Assembly (NCBI GenBank): GCA_965215755.1
Contig: OZ244119.1
Span: 5,456,001-5,520,000, forward strand
Reading direction: 5' to 3'
DNA from: Tectiglobus sp965215755
Lineage (GTDB): Bacteria; Pseudomonadota; Alphaproteobacteria; Rhizobiales; Hyphomicrobiaceae
DNA: 64,000 bases
Below, piece by piece: positions 17,530 through 26,340 of the stretch. The notes beneath the pieces were generated by a model. The model saw nothing but the letters and a program-made list of their open reading frames with translations. It searched no databases and was not told the origin of the DNA. The position numbers and the translations under genes were made by a program. Numbering within the stretch: position 1 is the stretch's first letter; every line of letters begins with the position of its first letter.

Positions 17530-18687
17530 TCACCCCTTCGTTGCGTCCCGGTCACGGGCTGATCGCTTGACGGCCTTTTCGCCTGTCGGCGTGTCCTTCG
17601 GTGGATCATAGTCGACACCCCGGCCATCCCTCAGGCGCTGAACGCCCTCGGTCACCACGAGATCATTTGCAGCGACGTCGCCGTCGACCAGGACAATGCC
17701 GTTCCGGCGCCGGACTGTTGTGACCAAGGTCTTGCGCGCTTTGCCATGCTCCACCAACCAGACGTAGCTTTCGCCCTTGCGCCATTGCAAAGATAGCTCA
17801 GGCACCACCGCGAATGATTTGCCGGGCAGAGTGATCTCGACTGCAAATGACATCCCCGGCCGCAACAGATCGTCCGAATTTGGAATGACGGCGCGAACAG
17901 TCACTGTGCGCGATGTCGGATCGACGCGGCTGTCGATATACTGGATATGGCCGGAAAACTTGCGGCGCTCATAGCTCGGGGTGGTCGCAGCGATCTTTTT
18001 TCCGGGCTTGATCCGGGCTGAATAACGTTCCGGCACCTGGAACTCAACGAGCAACTCCCTGCGCATGTCAAAGGATACAATCGGCGTGGTCGACGTTACC
18101 CTGTCACCGGTCTCGGCCTTCGGTAGGCCAACAATCCCGCTGAACGGCGCAACAATCTTCAGATCACTCAAGGCCTTGCGGGCTTGAAGCTGTTCCAGCT
18201 TCGCTCGGTCGAGCGCGATCTCTGCGTCAGCGACCCGCGCATCAGAATTAACCTTCCGCTTATTCAGGCGACGAACACGGGATAGCTGACGTTCCGCCTC
18301 CGTGACCTTTTTCGCAGCGATTTGGGCGGCCAGTTCCGCCTGGCGCGAGTCCAATTCAAAAATCGGATCACCCTTCGCGAGGCGTTGGCCCGGCTTGGTG
18401 GGGAAGTCCATGATCACGCCGTCGGATTTAGCGCGGATCATGACTGACTTTCGTGCTCGCGCGGTCCCGACAGCTGCAATCTTCGTGTCATCATTCGCCA
18501 AAGCAACGCGTGCCACAATGACTGGTACACCTCGCTTGCCACGCTTCTTTTTAGATTTGTGCGCCGATCCCTGTGCAGCCGACTGGATGCCGGGCAGATA
18601 ATCACGGCCAAACCAAAGCCCACCGCCGATAGCCACAATCGCGGCGAGCGCAATGGCTTGGGTGCGTATCGGCATCGGATTGTTCAA
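17530..18687 (-). CDS. RND efflux periplasmic adaptor (membrane fusion protein)
   Basis: AcrA/HlyD-type adaptor of 385 residues linking the pump to an outer-membrane channel. Residues 7-27 form an uncleaved or lipid-free N-terminal membrane anchor; a lysine-rich stretch (KSKKKRGKRG) follows. The biotinyl-lipoyl halves are visible in KSDGVIMDFPTKPGQRLAKGD and KIVAPFSGIVGLPKAETGDRV, separated by a helical hairpin of about 75 residues rich in A, K and R; the beta-barrel domain follows with DSRVDPTSRTVTVRA. It is the first gene of a two-gene operon with the pump. A basic, disordered tail (GEKAVKRSARDRDATKG) ends the protein. Confidence 0.9.
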   Translation of the reverse strand: MNNPMPIRTQAIALAAIVAIGGGLWFGRDYLPGIQSAAQGSAHKSKKKRGKRGVPVIVARVALANDDTKIAAVGTARARKSVMIRAKSDGVIMDFPTKPGQRLAKGDPIFELDSRQAELAAQIAAKKVTEAERQLSRVRRLNKRKVNSDARVADAEIALDRAKLEQLQARKALSDLKIVAPFSGIVGLPKAETGDRVTSTTPIVSFDMRRELLVEFQVPERYSARIKPGKKIAATTPSYERRKFSGHIQYIDSRVDPTSRTVTVRAVIPNSDDLLRPGMSFAVEITLPGKSFAVVPELSLQWRKGESYVWLVEHGKARKTLVTTVRRRNGIVLVDGDVAANDLVVTEGVQRLRDGRGVDYDPPKDTPTGEKAVKRSARDRDATKG

Positions 18688-19022
18688 TGCGGGTCCTCAA
18701 ACTTGACGTCCGGCGTGATGACGCGAGTCCCAGTTGCAGTGGCAGTCGGGCATTCAGCGCGTGGAGCCTAGGGCAACAAATCGCACGATGATCTGGTGCC
18801 TTTGGTTCAGCAGCGCGCCTGAACGGATGCGACGCCGAAGAGCTTAACCTAGCGCCGAAGTGGGGCCGCGCCTAGCGAATTTACTATCAAGCTTTACGAG
18901 CCGCCTGCTGAACCGGAACTGAACAAGGACTGATCAGGGTCTGATCAGGGCCTGGCCCGACCACCGCGCCTTTGCTCGCAATCAGCACAAGACTGCTCAC
19001 AGGTGCAACACTGGTCAACGAC
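18688..19022. other. Intergenic region between VWA gene and RND operon
   Basis: 335 bp without a recognisable gene. It contains the RND operon promoter on the side of 18688 and the 3' flank of the VWA operon, including two tandem copies of CTGATCAGGG. No terminator-like hairpin with a T-tract was found. Confidence 0.5.
18930..18950. repeat. Tandem CTGATCAGGG repeat
   Basis: CTGATCAGGG is present at 18930-18939 and 18941-18950, one base apart; each contains the palindrome CTGATCAG. Spacing is 11 bp, one helical turn. It lies past the VWA stop codon and may be part of a transcript end or a protein-binding site. Confidence 0.45.
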
Positions 19023-20375
19023 TTAGCGCATGGACGTTCTGAGGATGTCATCAACGACGCGCTCGAGATGCTTAATCGTGCTGCAGGTTTTGGCGACATG
19101 ACAATAGGGCCGGTAGCGCAGCATCTCCGAGTCGCCGATGCCCCAAAACGTTTCTGGTTCCGGATTGAGCCAGACGACGCGGCGACTGCGGTCATTAAGC
19201 CATTTCATGACGTCACTGCGCGGATCACGGTAGTTGGAGCGAGCGTCACCGAGAATGATAACAGTCGTCCGGCGATCAATGGCATCTGCAAAGTTCGACT
19301 TCAAATCATCCAACGCGCGGCCGTAATCCGTAGACATGAAGCCGATTTTTTCGAGAACCTTCGGGATGGCCTCCTCAATTTGGTGCTTATCAAGCACGTC
19401 TTCAATTTCAGCCAAATGCGAAGAAAAAGCAAAGCTGCGAAGATCGGCCAGCACCTCGTTCAAGTTGTAGAGGAACATCAACAGGAACTGCGCAGCAGCT
19501 GCGACTGAGCGGCTGACATCGCAAATCGCAACAACCTTTGGTTTTTCAACCCGCTTCTGCTTCCAGATTGTCTCGAACGGCACGCCATCATGAGCCATGT
19601 TGACCCTGAGAGTGCGGCGCACATCGAGGTGGCCGCGCCGCGTGCGCTTACTGCGATGGCTGTGCTTGGCGGCAAGCTTCCGTGCCATGCGGCGGATCAA
19701 ACCGTTCATGCGATCGAAATCACGTCGGTCGATCGCCGCCAGCGGTGTTTTTTCTAGAAACTGTGCACGTAGCTCCTCGGCAGCGTTCTTGCCAAATAGC
19801 TCATGTTGGCGTTCGACGTAGTTGCGTGCCTCGGCAATCAGGCTTGTCCGTTGGCCCTCGAGTGCACCGACCATAGGCTCGCCACCAGGGACATCTCCGC
19901 GGGCGACAGCGGAAATCAAGCTTTCCAGATCGCTGATGCCCATTTGCTCAAGCATGCGCCGAGCGAGGAAATTAACCTGCGTGATGTAGCGCACATTGCC
20001 AACGCCGGCAGCCTGGCCGGCTGCCTCCATCGCGGCGGCCAACCCTTCACGGTCACCCGAAAGAAGCATATCGGCAAGCTGGTTTCCGGTCTCGCCGGCC
20101 GGCTTATCTTGCTCACTGCCCCTTGAATCATCATCGGAAGCGTCAGACGGTGTAAACTGGTTGCGCGTGAAAAAGAGATCGAATGCCTCGGAGAAACGCT
20201 CCTTTTCGTCGACGGTTTTGGCCACAGTCAAACCGAGAGCGTCTTTCAGCAGACCGCGATCGCGGTAACCCAGCGTTGCCACAACTTCATGCGCTTCCAT
20301 GGCCTCCGCAACAGACACCCGGACATCGGCGGCACGGAGTGCCCTCACGAAATCTTCAATCGGGCGTTCAGCCAC
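19023..20375 (-). CDS. VWA domain protein, CoxE-like
   Basis: Protein of 450 residues of the CoxE-type VWA family that partners MoxR AAA ATPases. The N-terminal half is helical with a low-complexity acidic segment (SDASDDDSRGSEQDK); a basic linker precedes the VWA fold. The MIDAS metal site is DVSRS (D286) with downstream T/D residues in STDYGRALDDL; RRVVWLNPEPETFWGIGDSEM near the end is typical of CoxE. Such pairs remodel metalloenzymes, for example inserting the sulfo-ligand in CO dehydrogenase. The start is placed at GTG 20375, which has AGGTGG five bases upstream and overlaps the moxR stop; GTG 20384 is an alternative. It is the last gene of a four-gene operon. Confidence 0.83.
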   Translation of the reverse strand: MAERPIEDFVRALRAADVRVSVAEAMEAHEVVATLGYRDRGLLKDALGLTVAKTVDEKERFSEAFDLFFTRNQFTPSDASDDDSRGSEQDKPAGETGNQLADMLLSGDREGLAAAMEAAGQAAGVGNVRYITQVNFLARRMLEQMGISDLESLISAVARGDVPGGEPMVGALEGQRTSLIAEARNYVERQHELFGKNAAEELRAQFLEKTPLAAIDRRDFDRMNGLIRRMARKLAAKHSHRSKRTRRGHLDVRRTLRVNMAHDGVPFETIWKQKRVEKPKVVAICDVSRSVAAAAQFLLMFLYNLNEVLADLRSFAFSSHLAEIEDVLDKHQIEEAIPKVLEKIGFMSTDYGRALDDLKSNFADAIDRRTTVIILGDARSNYRDPRSDVMKWLNDRSRRVVWLNPEPETFWGIGDSEMLRYRPYCHVAKTCSTIKHLERVVDDILRTSMR

Positions 20376-21339
20376 CGTCGCCACCTGCAATGCCGTAAGA
20401 GGCCTTCTTGGCACCCACAACCAATTCATTGAGTTTCGGGTTGGTTGCTTTGATGTCCTCCTCGAACTTCAGGAGAACGTTGAGTGTCTCACGCACCAGC
20501 GGCGTCTCCAATTCATTCGCGTGCAGCAGAACAAGTGCGCGCGCCCAATCGATAGTTTCGCTTATTGATGGCAGTTTCTTCAGGTCAGTGTCGCGTAGTG
20601 ACTGCACGAATGTGACCAGCTGCCGACGCAGACGCTTGTCGATGTCGGGGACACGCGCTGTTACGATCCGCTCTTCCAGGCGGGCATCCGGCAACGGAAT
20701 ATAAAGATGAAGACAGCGGCGCTTGAGGGCATCCCCCATGTCACGCGTGTTGTTCGACGTCAGAAAAACAATTGGTGGCTTCTTTGCCTTCACGGTGCCG
20801 ATCTCCGGGATGGTCACCTGAAAGGCTGATAGCACCTCCAAGAGAAACGCTTCAAACTCCTCATTGGCCTTGTCGACCTCGTCGATCAGCAGGACTGCAC
20901 CAGCTTCTTCCTGCAAAGCCTTCAGCAACGGACGCGGTTCGAGAAATTGCTCCGAGAAGAAGACGTCACTGAAATTGTGCAAACGCCCCATGGCTGCCTG
21001 AAGATCATCCGTCGCCTCCAAGACATCGCCGATTTTTTCCTTCAGGATCTGCGTATAGAGCAGCTGCTTGCCATACTTCCATTCATATAGTGCCTTCGAC
21101 TCATCAAGGCCTTCATAGCACTGCATCCGGATGAGCGGCAGGTCGAGATAGGTTGCGGTGGCAAGTGCCAGTTCCGTTTTGCCGACACCGGCCGAGCCTT
21201 CCACCAGGACAGGTTTTTCCAGGCTCTTGGCAATCAGAATGGCAGTGGCGATTTCGCGTGAAGCGATATAGGAGACCGTCCCCAGTCCCTCGATGATGTC
21301 GTCGACGGACGAGAATTTTTCGACCTGCTGACCGCTCAA
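20368..21339 (-). CDS. MoxR-family AAA+ ATPase, CoxD-like
   Basis: ATPase of 323 residues. Walker A is GSAGVGKT at residues 48-55, Walker B LLIDEVDK at 151-157, followed by sensor 1 FLTSNNTRDMGDAL. The segment CYEGLDESKALYEWKYGKQ is shared by CoxD-like MoxR proteins. With the adjacent VWA protein it should form a chaperone that activates a metalloenzyme or other complex. The start is a TTG at 21339 whose TTGA overlaps the stop of the acyl-CoA dehydrogenase gene, with AGGAG seven bases upstream, showing tight translational coupling. The likely client is either the dehydrogenases of this operon or the molybdenum hydroxylase at 63210 onward; neither is proven. Confidence 0.88.
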   Translation of the reverse strand: MSGQQVEKFSSVDDIIEGLGTVSYIASREIATAILIAKSLEKPVLVEGSAGVGKTELALATATYLDLPLIRMQCYEGLDESKALYEWKYGKQLLYTQILKEKIGDVLEATDDLQAAMGRLHNFSDVFFSEQFLEPRPLLKALQEEAGAVLLIDEVDKANEEFEAFLLEVLSAFQVTIPEIGTVKAKKPPIVFLTSNNTRDMGDALKRRCLHLYIPLPDARLEERIVTARVPDIDKRLRRQLVTFVQSLRDTDLKKLPSISETIDWARALVLLHANELETPLVRETLNVLLKFEEDIKATNPKLNELVVGAKKASYGIAGGDGG

Positions 21340-22463
21340 TGCGTAGCTCCTTCGCGAATGAACACGTCGGCACGTCTTGCCGACTGGATGCGATGCGCTG
21401 AGGCAGCGATCTCGAATGATTTGACGATATCGCGACGCAACATCTGCGCGCTTTGCGATAGCACAAGGCTGTGACGCGCAACATAGGCGTCGATATCGTC
21501 CTGCAGATATTTGGTAAACGCGCGAAAACCGGCAGCAGCGGCATTCATGCGTTCCGGGTTCTCGGCATCGCGATCCAGCTCTGAAGCGAGCCCGGAGGCC
21601 AGCCCTGCCAGCGCATCCGCTCTGTCTTTTAGCGAACCGAACTCAGCAAGGGCTTCCGCCTCAACACCTGTCGATAGGTCGGCAACGAAACGCAGTTCCG
21701 CCAAAAGCGCTCCAGCCAGTGATGAGGTTTTCAGGACATCTTCAACCGCCCGCATTGGCATGGAAATCTCTGCAAACCCGCCGCCGAGCGAGCCCAGCAA
21801 GTTGTGAGCCGGGACGCGACACGCTTTCAGTTCCAAGCCGCAGTGAGGAGATGGCCGCAGGAAATCTATCTCGATGCCCGGTGTCTGCTGTAGTCCCGCT
21901 GTCTCCCGGGGCACCAGTATTGCAGAGAACGATTTACGGCCCGCAACTTCATCCGTAATGGCCAGAATAATGAAGACATCCGATAACGGACCGTTGGTCA
22001 GGTAGGACTTGTGACCATCGATGACAAAATCGTCCCCGTCTCGGACAGCTGTCGTTTTGAGGTGTTTTGGATGGGCACCTGCGCCTGGCTCCGAAATGGC
22101 AACGCAGACAGACGTCTCTCCGCGTGCCAGGCGTGGCAGCCATTCTGCTTGCTGTTCGCGACTGCCTCGGCCTTCGATATGGAGTCGAGCGTTGATACTA
22201 TGCGCCAGCCATGTTGTTGTGATTCCCATGACGGCGCCGGCCTGAGACAGACGCTGTGCCACCGTCGATAGGGCCCGATAGTCTCCGCCGAGCCCGTCAT
22301 ATTCACTGGAGAGGCCAAGACCGAGCAGTCCGGTCGCTCCAAGCGACTGCCAAATGTCATGTGGGAAGTCCTGCAAGGTGTGCAGGCTGGCTCGCTGGTC
22401 GCGCCAACTGTCAACAAAGTCATCAACTTTGGCGAAGAGTTCGTCTTGTGTTGGCAATGGCAT
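21336..22463 (-). CDS. acyl-CoA dehydrogenase family protein
   Basis: Flavoprotein of 375 residues with the acyl-CoA dehydrogenase fold: an N-terminal helical domain (LGATGLLGLGLSSEYDGLGGDYRA), the central beta domain with CVAISEPGAGAHPKHLKTTA, GHKSYLTNGPLSDVFIILA, and a C-terminal helical bundle. The normal catalytic glutamate region in the C-terminal domain is diverged, so the reaction may not be a standard alpha,beta-dehydrogenation. GGAGGG precedes the ATG. It lies 12 bp after the SDR gene and overlaps the moxR gene. Coupling of such a dehydrogenase to MoxR/VWA genes is unusual. No electron-transfer flavoprotein gene is nearby. Confidence 0.82.
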   Translation of the reverse strand: MPLPTQDELFAKVDDFVDSWRDQRASLHTLQDFPHDIWQSLGATGLLGLGLSSEYDGLGGDYRALSTVAQRLSQAGAVMGITTTWLAHSINARLHIEGRGSREQQAEWLPRLARGETSVCVAISEPGAGAHPKHLKTTAVRDGDDFVIDGHKSYLTNGPLSDVFIILAITDEVAGRKSFSAILVPRETAGLQQTPGIEIDFLRPSPHCGLELKACRVPAHNLLGSLGGGFAEISMPMRAVEDVLKTSSLAGALLAELRFVADLSTGVEAEALAEFGSLKDRADALAGLASGLASELDRDAENPERMNAAAAGFRAFTKYLQDDIDAYVARHSLVLSQSAQMLRRDIVKSFEIAASAHRIQSARRADVFIREGATH

Positions 22464-22475
22464 CGGCCCTCCTGA

Positions 22476-23246
22476 CTAGATTGTACGGTAACCACCGTCG
22501 GCCATGATGATCGTTCCGGTGACATAGGCCGCCATATCTGACGCCAGGAAGACAGCAGGGCCGACGATATCTTCCGCCTGCCCTGCACGACCGAGCGGCG
22601 TATGATCAAGAAAGACTTTGACGAGGTCCGGATTGTTGGCACGGGCGTGAGCGTTCAATGGTGTTTCGATCAAGCCAGGGCCGATTGCGTTAACACGAAC
22701 GCCATCCTTGCCGAGTTCTGCAGCCAGTGCTTTCGTGAAACCGAGCACACCGTGCTTGGAGGTCGTATAAGCGGCGGAGTTTGGCGTGCGAACATGTACG
22801 AAGGATTGAATGGAGCCGATATTGACGACGCGGCCCTTATTGGTGCGCAACTGATCAAGGAAGGCATGTGTGACGTTGAACACGCCTTTGACGTTGATGT
22901 CGATGATGTCATCCCAATCCTTGAAGACATCAGCCTCGTCAGCCGTGATCGGATTGCGGCGATTGATGCCGGCATTATTGACGAGGATTGTTACTTTGCC
23001 GAGTTCAGATGTTGCAGCCTTGGCAACATTCGCGCACTGCTGACGGTTGGCGATATCGACCTGGAAACAACTCGCGTTGCCACCGGCTTCAGTTGCCATT
23101 CGGGCTGTTTCTTCAGCTGCCGATTTGTCGATATCAAGCAGGGCTACGTTGGCGCCGTGCTTCGCATATCCGACCGCGATAGCCTGACCAATACCCGAAC
23201 CTGCACCGGTGATAACGGCACAATGGCCTTCCAACAGCTTAGTCAT
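22476..23246 (-). CDS. short-chain dehydrogenase/reductase (SDR)
   Basis: Classical SDR of 256 residues. The cofactor motif TGAGSGIGQAIA and the acidic residue in LLDIDKS favour NAD(H). NNAG is present, the catalytic serine lies in NIGSIQSF, and YTTSK holds the catalytic Y-X3-K. The C-terminal VTGTIIMADGGYRTI is normal for the family, which oxidises alcohols or reduces carbonyls. It is the first gene of the SDR / acyl-CoA dehydrogenase / MoxR / VWA operon and is divergent from the phytanoyl-CoA dioxygenase-like gene at 23426. Substrate unknown. Confidence 0.88.
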   Translation of the reverse strand: MTKLLEGHCAVITGAGSGIGQAIAVGYAKHGANVALLDIDKSAAEETARMATEAGGNASCFQVDIANRQQCANVAKAATSELGKVTILVNNAGINRRNPITADEADVFKDWDDIIDINVKGVFNVTHAFLDQLRTNKGRVVNIGSIQSFVHVRTPNSAAYTTSKHGVLGFTKALAAELGKDGVRVNAIGPGLIETPLNAHARANNPDLVKVFLDHTPLGRAGQAEDIVGPAVFLASDMAAYVTGTIIMADGGYRTI

Positions 23247-23319
23247 AGACCCCTCCTCTGATTAACCGACTGCTTCAACGCAAAAGATATCAGGCCGATG
23301 CTACCATTGACTATGGAGA

Positions 23320-23339
23320 TTGGCGCAATTTGGTGCCAA
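23320..23339. promoter_or_regulatory. Imperfect inverted repeat in the divergent SDR / dioxygenase promoter region
   Basis: TTGGCGC (23320-23326) and GTGCCAA (23333-23339) form an inverted repeat with one mismatch in the 179-bp region between two divergent operons. Position and symmetry fit an operator for a dimeric regulator; there is no regulator gene next to it. Confidence 0.35.
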
Positions 23340-23425
23340 AACTGACAAGGACAGAATATTCGCGTGCTGCGCCAGTCCGATTATCTCGGTTGTGGTTGGC
23401 TGCGCGCCATTTGGGAGAAAATGCT

Positions 23426-24331
23426 ATGACACCTGAAGAAATCCTGTCATATCCCGCACGCGTCCTGACGCAGGCCCAGCGCGAGCATTATTTCGAGCAT
23501 GGTTATGTCGGTGTCGACAGCCTTGTCCCAAAGGACACGTTGGATGCATTGATCAAGGTGACCAATGAGTTTGTTGAAAAGAGCCGAGCAGTCAGTGTCT
23601 CCGGAGATACATTCGACATCGGTCCTGGTCACTCGGCGGACAAGCCTGTTCTGCGGCGCTTGAAAAGCCCGGATGACCAGCACCAGACCTATTGGGATTT
23701 TGCATCCGGTATCATGGCGGACGTCGCTGCAGATCTCGCCGGGCCGAATGTGGTGTTCCACCATTCAAAGCTGAACTTCAAATGGTTCGATGAAAGCGAC
23801 ACGGTGAAATGGCATCAGGATATCCAGTTCTTTCCTCATACCAACTACAATGTCTTCACGATCGGCACCTATCTCGCAGACACCGACATGAGCAACGGCC
23901 CATTGGCCATCCTGCCCGGCAGTCACAACGGGCCGCTCTATGACCAGTATGACAAAGATGGTGCGTGGTCGGGTTGTCTCAATGAGGCTGACGCAGCAGC
24001 AGTAGACATGTCGAAGGTCGACTATCTGAAAGGGAAAGCCGGTTCCGTCACCATTCACAATTGTCGTGCGTTACATTATTCGCCATCGAGCAAGTCGCCG
24101 GAGCCCCGGCCGCTGCTGCTCAACTGCTATTCATCCGGCGATGCCAAGGCATACACTGCCCATCCACAACCGACGTCACACACTTACGAAGTTGTCCGGG
24201 GTGAAGCCGTGCGATGGGCGGCTCACGACCCGCGCCCTTGCCAGATCCCACCAGATTGGTCCGGCGGATACACGTCAATATTCGCGGCACAATCGGGTGA
24301 AGATAAGCCCCAGTCGGCAGGCATGATGTAA
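23426..24331 (+). CDS. phytanoyl-CoA dioxygenase family protein (PhyH-1)
   Basis: Non-heme Fe(II)/2-oxoglutarate-dependent oxygenase of 301 residues. The iron ligands are H130 and D132 in VKWHQDIQFF, with a distal histidine in SVTIHNCRALHYS (H211 or H217); the co-substrate region follows at about 225-235. ILPGSHNGPLYDQYD is the usual loop of this family. Members hydroxylate CoA esters, free acids or small metabolites. ATG 23426 has GGGAG eight bases upstream; the longer frame from 23330 runs through the promoter region. A CoA-ester lyase gene follows after 63 bp, which would suit cleavage of a hydroxylated CoA ester. Confidence 0.86.
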   Translation: MTPEEILSYPARVLTQAQREHYFEHGYVGVDSLVPKDTLDALIKVTNEFVEKSRAVSVSGDTFDIGPGHSADKPVLRRLKSPDDQHQTYWDFASGIMADVAADLAGPNVVFHHSKLNFKWFDESDTVKWHQDIQFFPHTNYNVFTIGTYLADTDMSNGPLAILPGSHNGPLYDQYDKDGAWSGCLNEADAAAVDMSKVDYLKGKAGSVTIHNCRALHYSPSSKSPEPRPLLLNCYSSGDAKAYTAHPQPTSHTYEVVRGEAVRWAAHDPRPCQIPPDWSGGYTSIFAAQSGEDKPQSAGMM

Positions 24332-24394
24332 AGCCGGGATAACGTCAAGCTCGGCCCAGCAGTTTAGATTTCGCAAAAGACCAATGAGACACGC

Positions 24395-25261
24395 ATGAGC
24401 AACCAAGACAGTACTGTGCGGCCAAGGCGGAGCTTTATATTTTCGCCAGGCCTTAAACCAGAGATGTTCCCGAAGGCATTGGCATCCGGCACGGACATTG
24501 TCTGTGTTGAATTGGAAGATGGCATTGCGCCGAAGGACAAAGATGAAGCGCGCGCCAAAGGGTTGGCACTGTTTGCCGAACCACAAGCCGATGATGGCGT
24601 CGAGCGGATTGTGCGCATCAACTGTCTGCGCACAGCCTTTGGTCTCGCGGATGTCCAAGCCGTTATCGCAACGGATACGCCACCACCGGCATTGATGTTA
24701 CCGAAGGTGATGTCCCCGGATGAGATTGTCTGGCTGGATGACCTGCTCACCGAACGCGGCCACGATGATGTTCGCCTGCACATCATCATTGAGACTAACG
24801 CTGCCCTCGAATGTGCTTACGATCTCGCGCATGCCAGCACGCGGATCGATGCGCTTTTCTTCGGCGGTGTCGATATGGCCGCCGAACTCAGGTGCAAGAA
24901 CGAGTGGGAGCCTTTGCTCTATGCGCGCTCTCGTGTTGTCCATGCAGCAGCAGCTGCAGGAATTGACGCGATTGATGTGCCGTACCTTGATCTGGAAGAC
25001 CCAGACGGTATGCGGCGGGAAGCCGAGCTAGTCCGAGATCTCGGCTTCAGCGGCAAAGGCTCAATTCATCCGAAGCAGATCGGAATTTTGAACGACGTGT
25101 TTACGCCGAGTGAGGAGGCGATTGCGCATGCACGCCGCGTCCTCAAGGAGTTTGCAGAGGCTGATACAGGCCTAGTCGTGATCGACGGCAAGTTGATTGA
25201 AAAGCCGGTGCTGCGCGATATGACAAGAATAGTTTTGATCGCGGAGCGCATTGCCGGCTGA
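24395..25261 (+). CDS. CoA-ester lyase (HpcH/HpaI aldolase, citrate lyase beta-like)
   Basis: TIM-barrel lyase of 288 residues. RRSFIFSPGLKPEMFPKAL, VCVELEDGIAPKDKDEAR with the conserved E and D, LMLPKV, HIIIETNAALECAYD (metal-binding glutamate) and GKGSIHPKQI are all family landmarks. Relatives cleave malyl-CoA, beta-methylmalyl-CoA or citramalyl-CoA into glyoxylate or pyruvate plus an acyl-CoA. Length is short, as in L-malyl-CoA lyases. It is probably co-transcribed with the dioxygenase gene upstream and converges on the LLM gene. The exact CoA ester is not deducible. Confidence 0.87.
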   Translation: MSNQDSTVRPRRSFIFSPGLKPEMFPKALASGTDIVCVELEDGIAPKDKDEARAKGLALFAEPQADDGVERIVRINCLRTAFGLADVQAVIATDTPPPALMLPKVMSPDEIVWLDDLLTERGHDDVRLHIIIETNAALECAYDLAHASTRIDALFFGGVDMAAELRCKNEWEPLLYARSRVVHAAAAAGIDAIDVPYLDLEDPDGMRREAELVRDLGFSGKGSIHPKQIGILNDVFTPSEEAIAHARRVLKEFAEADTGLVVIDGKLIEKPVLRDMTRIVLIAERIAG

Positions 25262-25311
25262 TATCGACTAAAGCGTCAAACAACTTCACGACGCAACTTG
25301 AAACGGCAAAG

Positions 25312-26340
25312 TCAGTCGGGCAGCATATCCATGAGCTGTCCGATCATATCAAGGCGTTCGCGCATATCGTTGGTATCAAATCGCAGTTGCAAGCCATTGA
25401 TACCCGCATCCCGGTAGATCTCAATACGTTGCTTCACCATGTCGGGCGTGCCGATCGCGCTGAACGCCGTGACCATCTCCTCAGGAACCCGAGCGATGGC
25501 TTCAGCGCGCTTTCCTGCAAGCCACAATTCCTGCACCGCAATCGAGTCATCAACATACCCAGCACGACGGAATGCATCGTTGTAGAAGTTGGTTGTGGCC
25601 GAGCCCATGGCTCCGAGATTGAATGCTACGCTGCGCTTACGCTTTGTGATTTGTTCTTCGACGTTGTCGCCAATTCCCAGAGAACAGGCTGTGATAAGCT
25701 CAATGTCAGCCAGCGTTCGCCCCGCAGATTCGGCGCCTCTTCGAATGTGCGCCAAGTGGGCTTCCGGGTGATCCGGTGAAAATGATGTGCCGAGCCAGCC
25801 ATCGGCTACCGCGCCGGTATATTCCAATGAGCGTGGAGCTAGGGTGGCCAGGAATATCGGAATGTTGGCTGGCTCATGGTCAAGGCGCAGCGCTTTGCCT
25901 TGCCCGCCAGGACGCGGCAGCTGATGTCGCTTGCCATCAATAACGAGCTTCTCGCCGCGAAACGCCATGCGGAGGATTTCGACATTCTCACGCAACCTCG
26001 TGAGCGGGGCGGAATAATCGACACCATGCAGTCCTTCGACGACTTGTGGGCCACTCACGCCTAAACCACAGATGTATCGCCCACCGCTCAGTAGGTTCAG
26101 AGATAGCGCTGTCATCGCCGTCATCGCCGGCACGCGTGCACTGATCTGCAGGATGCCGCTGCCGAGTTTGATCTTTTCCGTCTTGGCCGCGAGATACGAC
26201 AGTGCCGTGATTGAATCCGGTCCCCATGCCTCAGCTGCCCAGACACAATCGACGCCGAGGCGCTCGCACTCCTGGATGAACTGGACGGTCTCATTGATCC
26301 CGTCCTTGGCATATCCCCCGACCGAGACGGAGACCTTCAT
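25312..26340 (-). CDS. LLM-class flavin-dependent oxidoreductase (luciferase-like)
   Basis: TIM-barrel protein of 342 residues of the bacterial luciferase / F420-dependent group. MKVSVSVGGYAKD begins the barrel; DCVWAAEAWGPDS, KIKLGSGILQISARVPAMTAM and RYICGLGVSGPQVVEG are family motifs. It uses reduced FMN or F420 for monooxygenation or hydride transfer; no F420 biosynthesis gene is seen nearby. The chosen ATG 26340 gives the standard N-terminus; the frame continues 20 codons upstream through sequence unlike the family. It is the last gene of the large minus-strand operon, 154 bp after the preceding gene, so it may have its own promoter. Confidence 0.85.
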   Translation of the reverse strand: MKVSVSVGGYAKDGINETVQFIQECERLGVDCVWAAEAWGPDSITALSYLAAKTEKIKLGSGILQISARVPAMTAMTALSLNLLSGGRYICGLGVSGPQVVEGLHGVDYSAPLTRLRENVEILRMAFRGEKLVIDGKRHQLPRPGGQGKALRLDHEPANIPIFLATLAPRSLEYTGAVADGWLGTSFSPDHPEAHLAHIRRGAESAGRTLADIELITACSLGIGDNVEEQITKRKRSVAFNLGAMGSATTNFYNDAFRRAGYVDDSIAVQELWLAGKRAEAIARVPEEMVTAFSAIGTPDMVKQRIEIYRDAGINGLQLRFDTNDMRERLDMIGQLMDMLPD

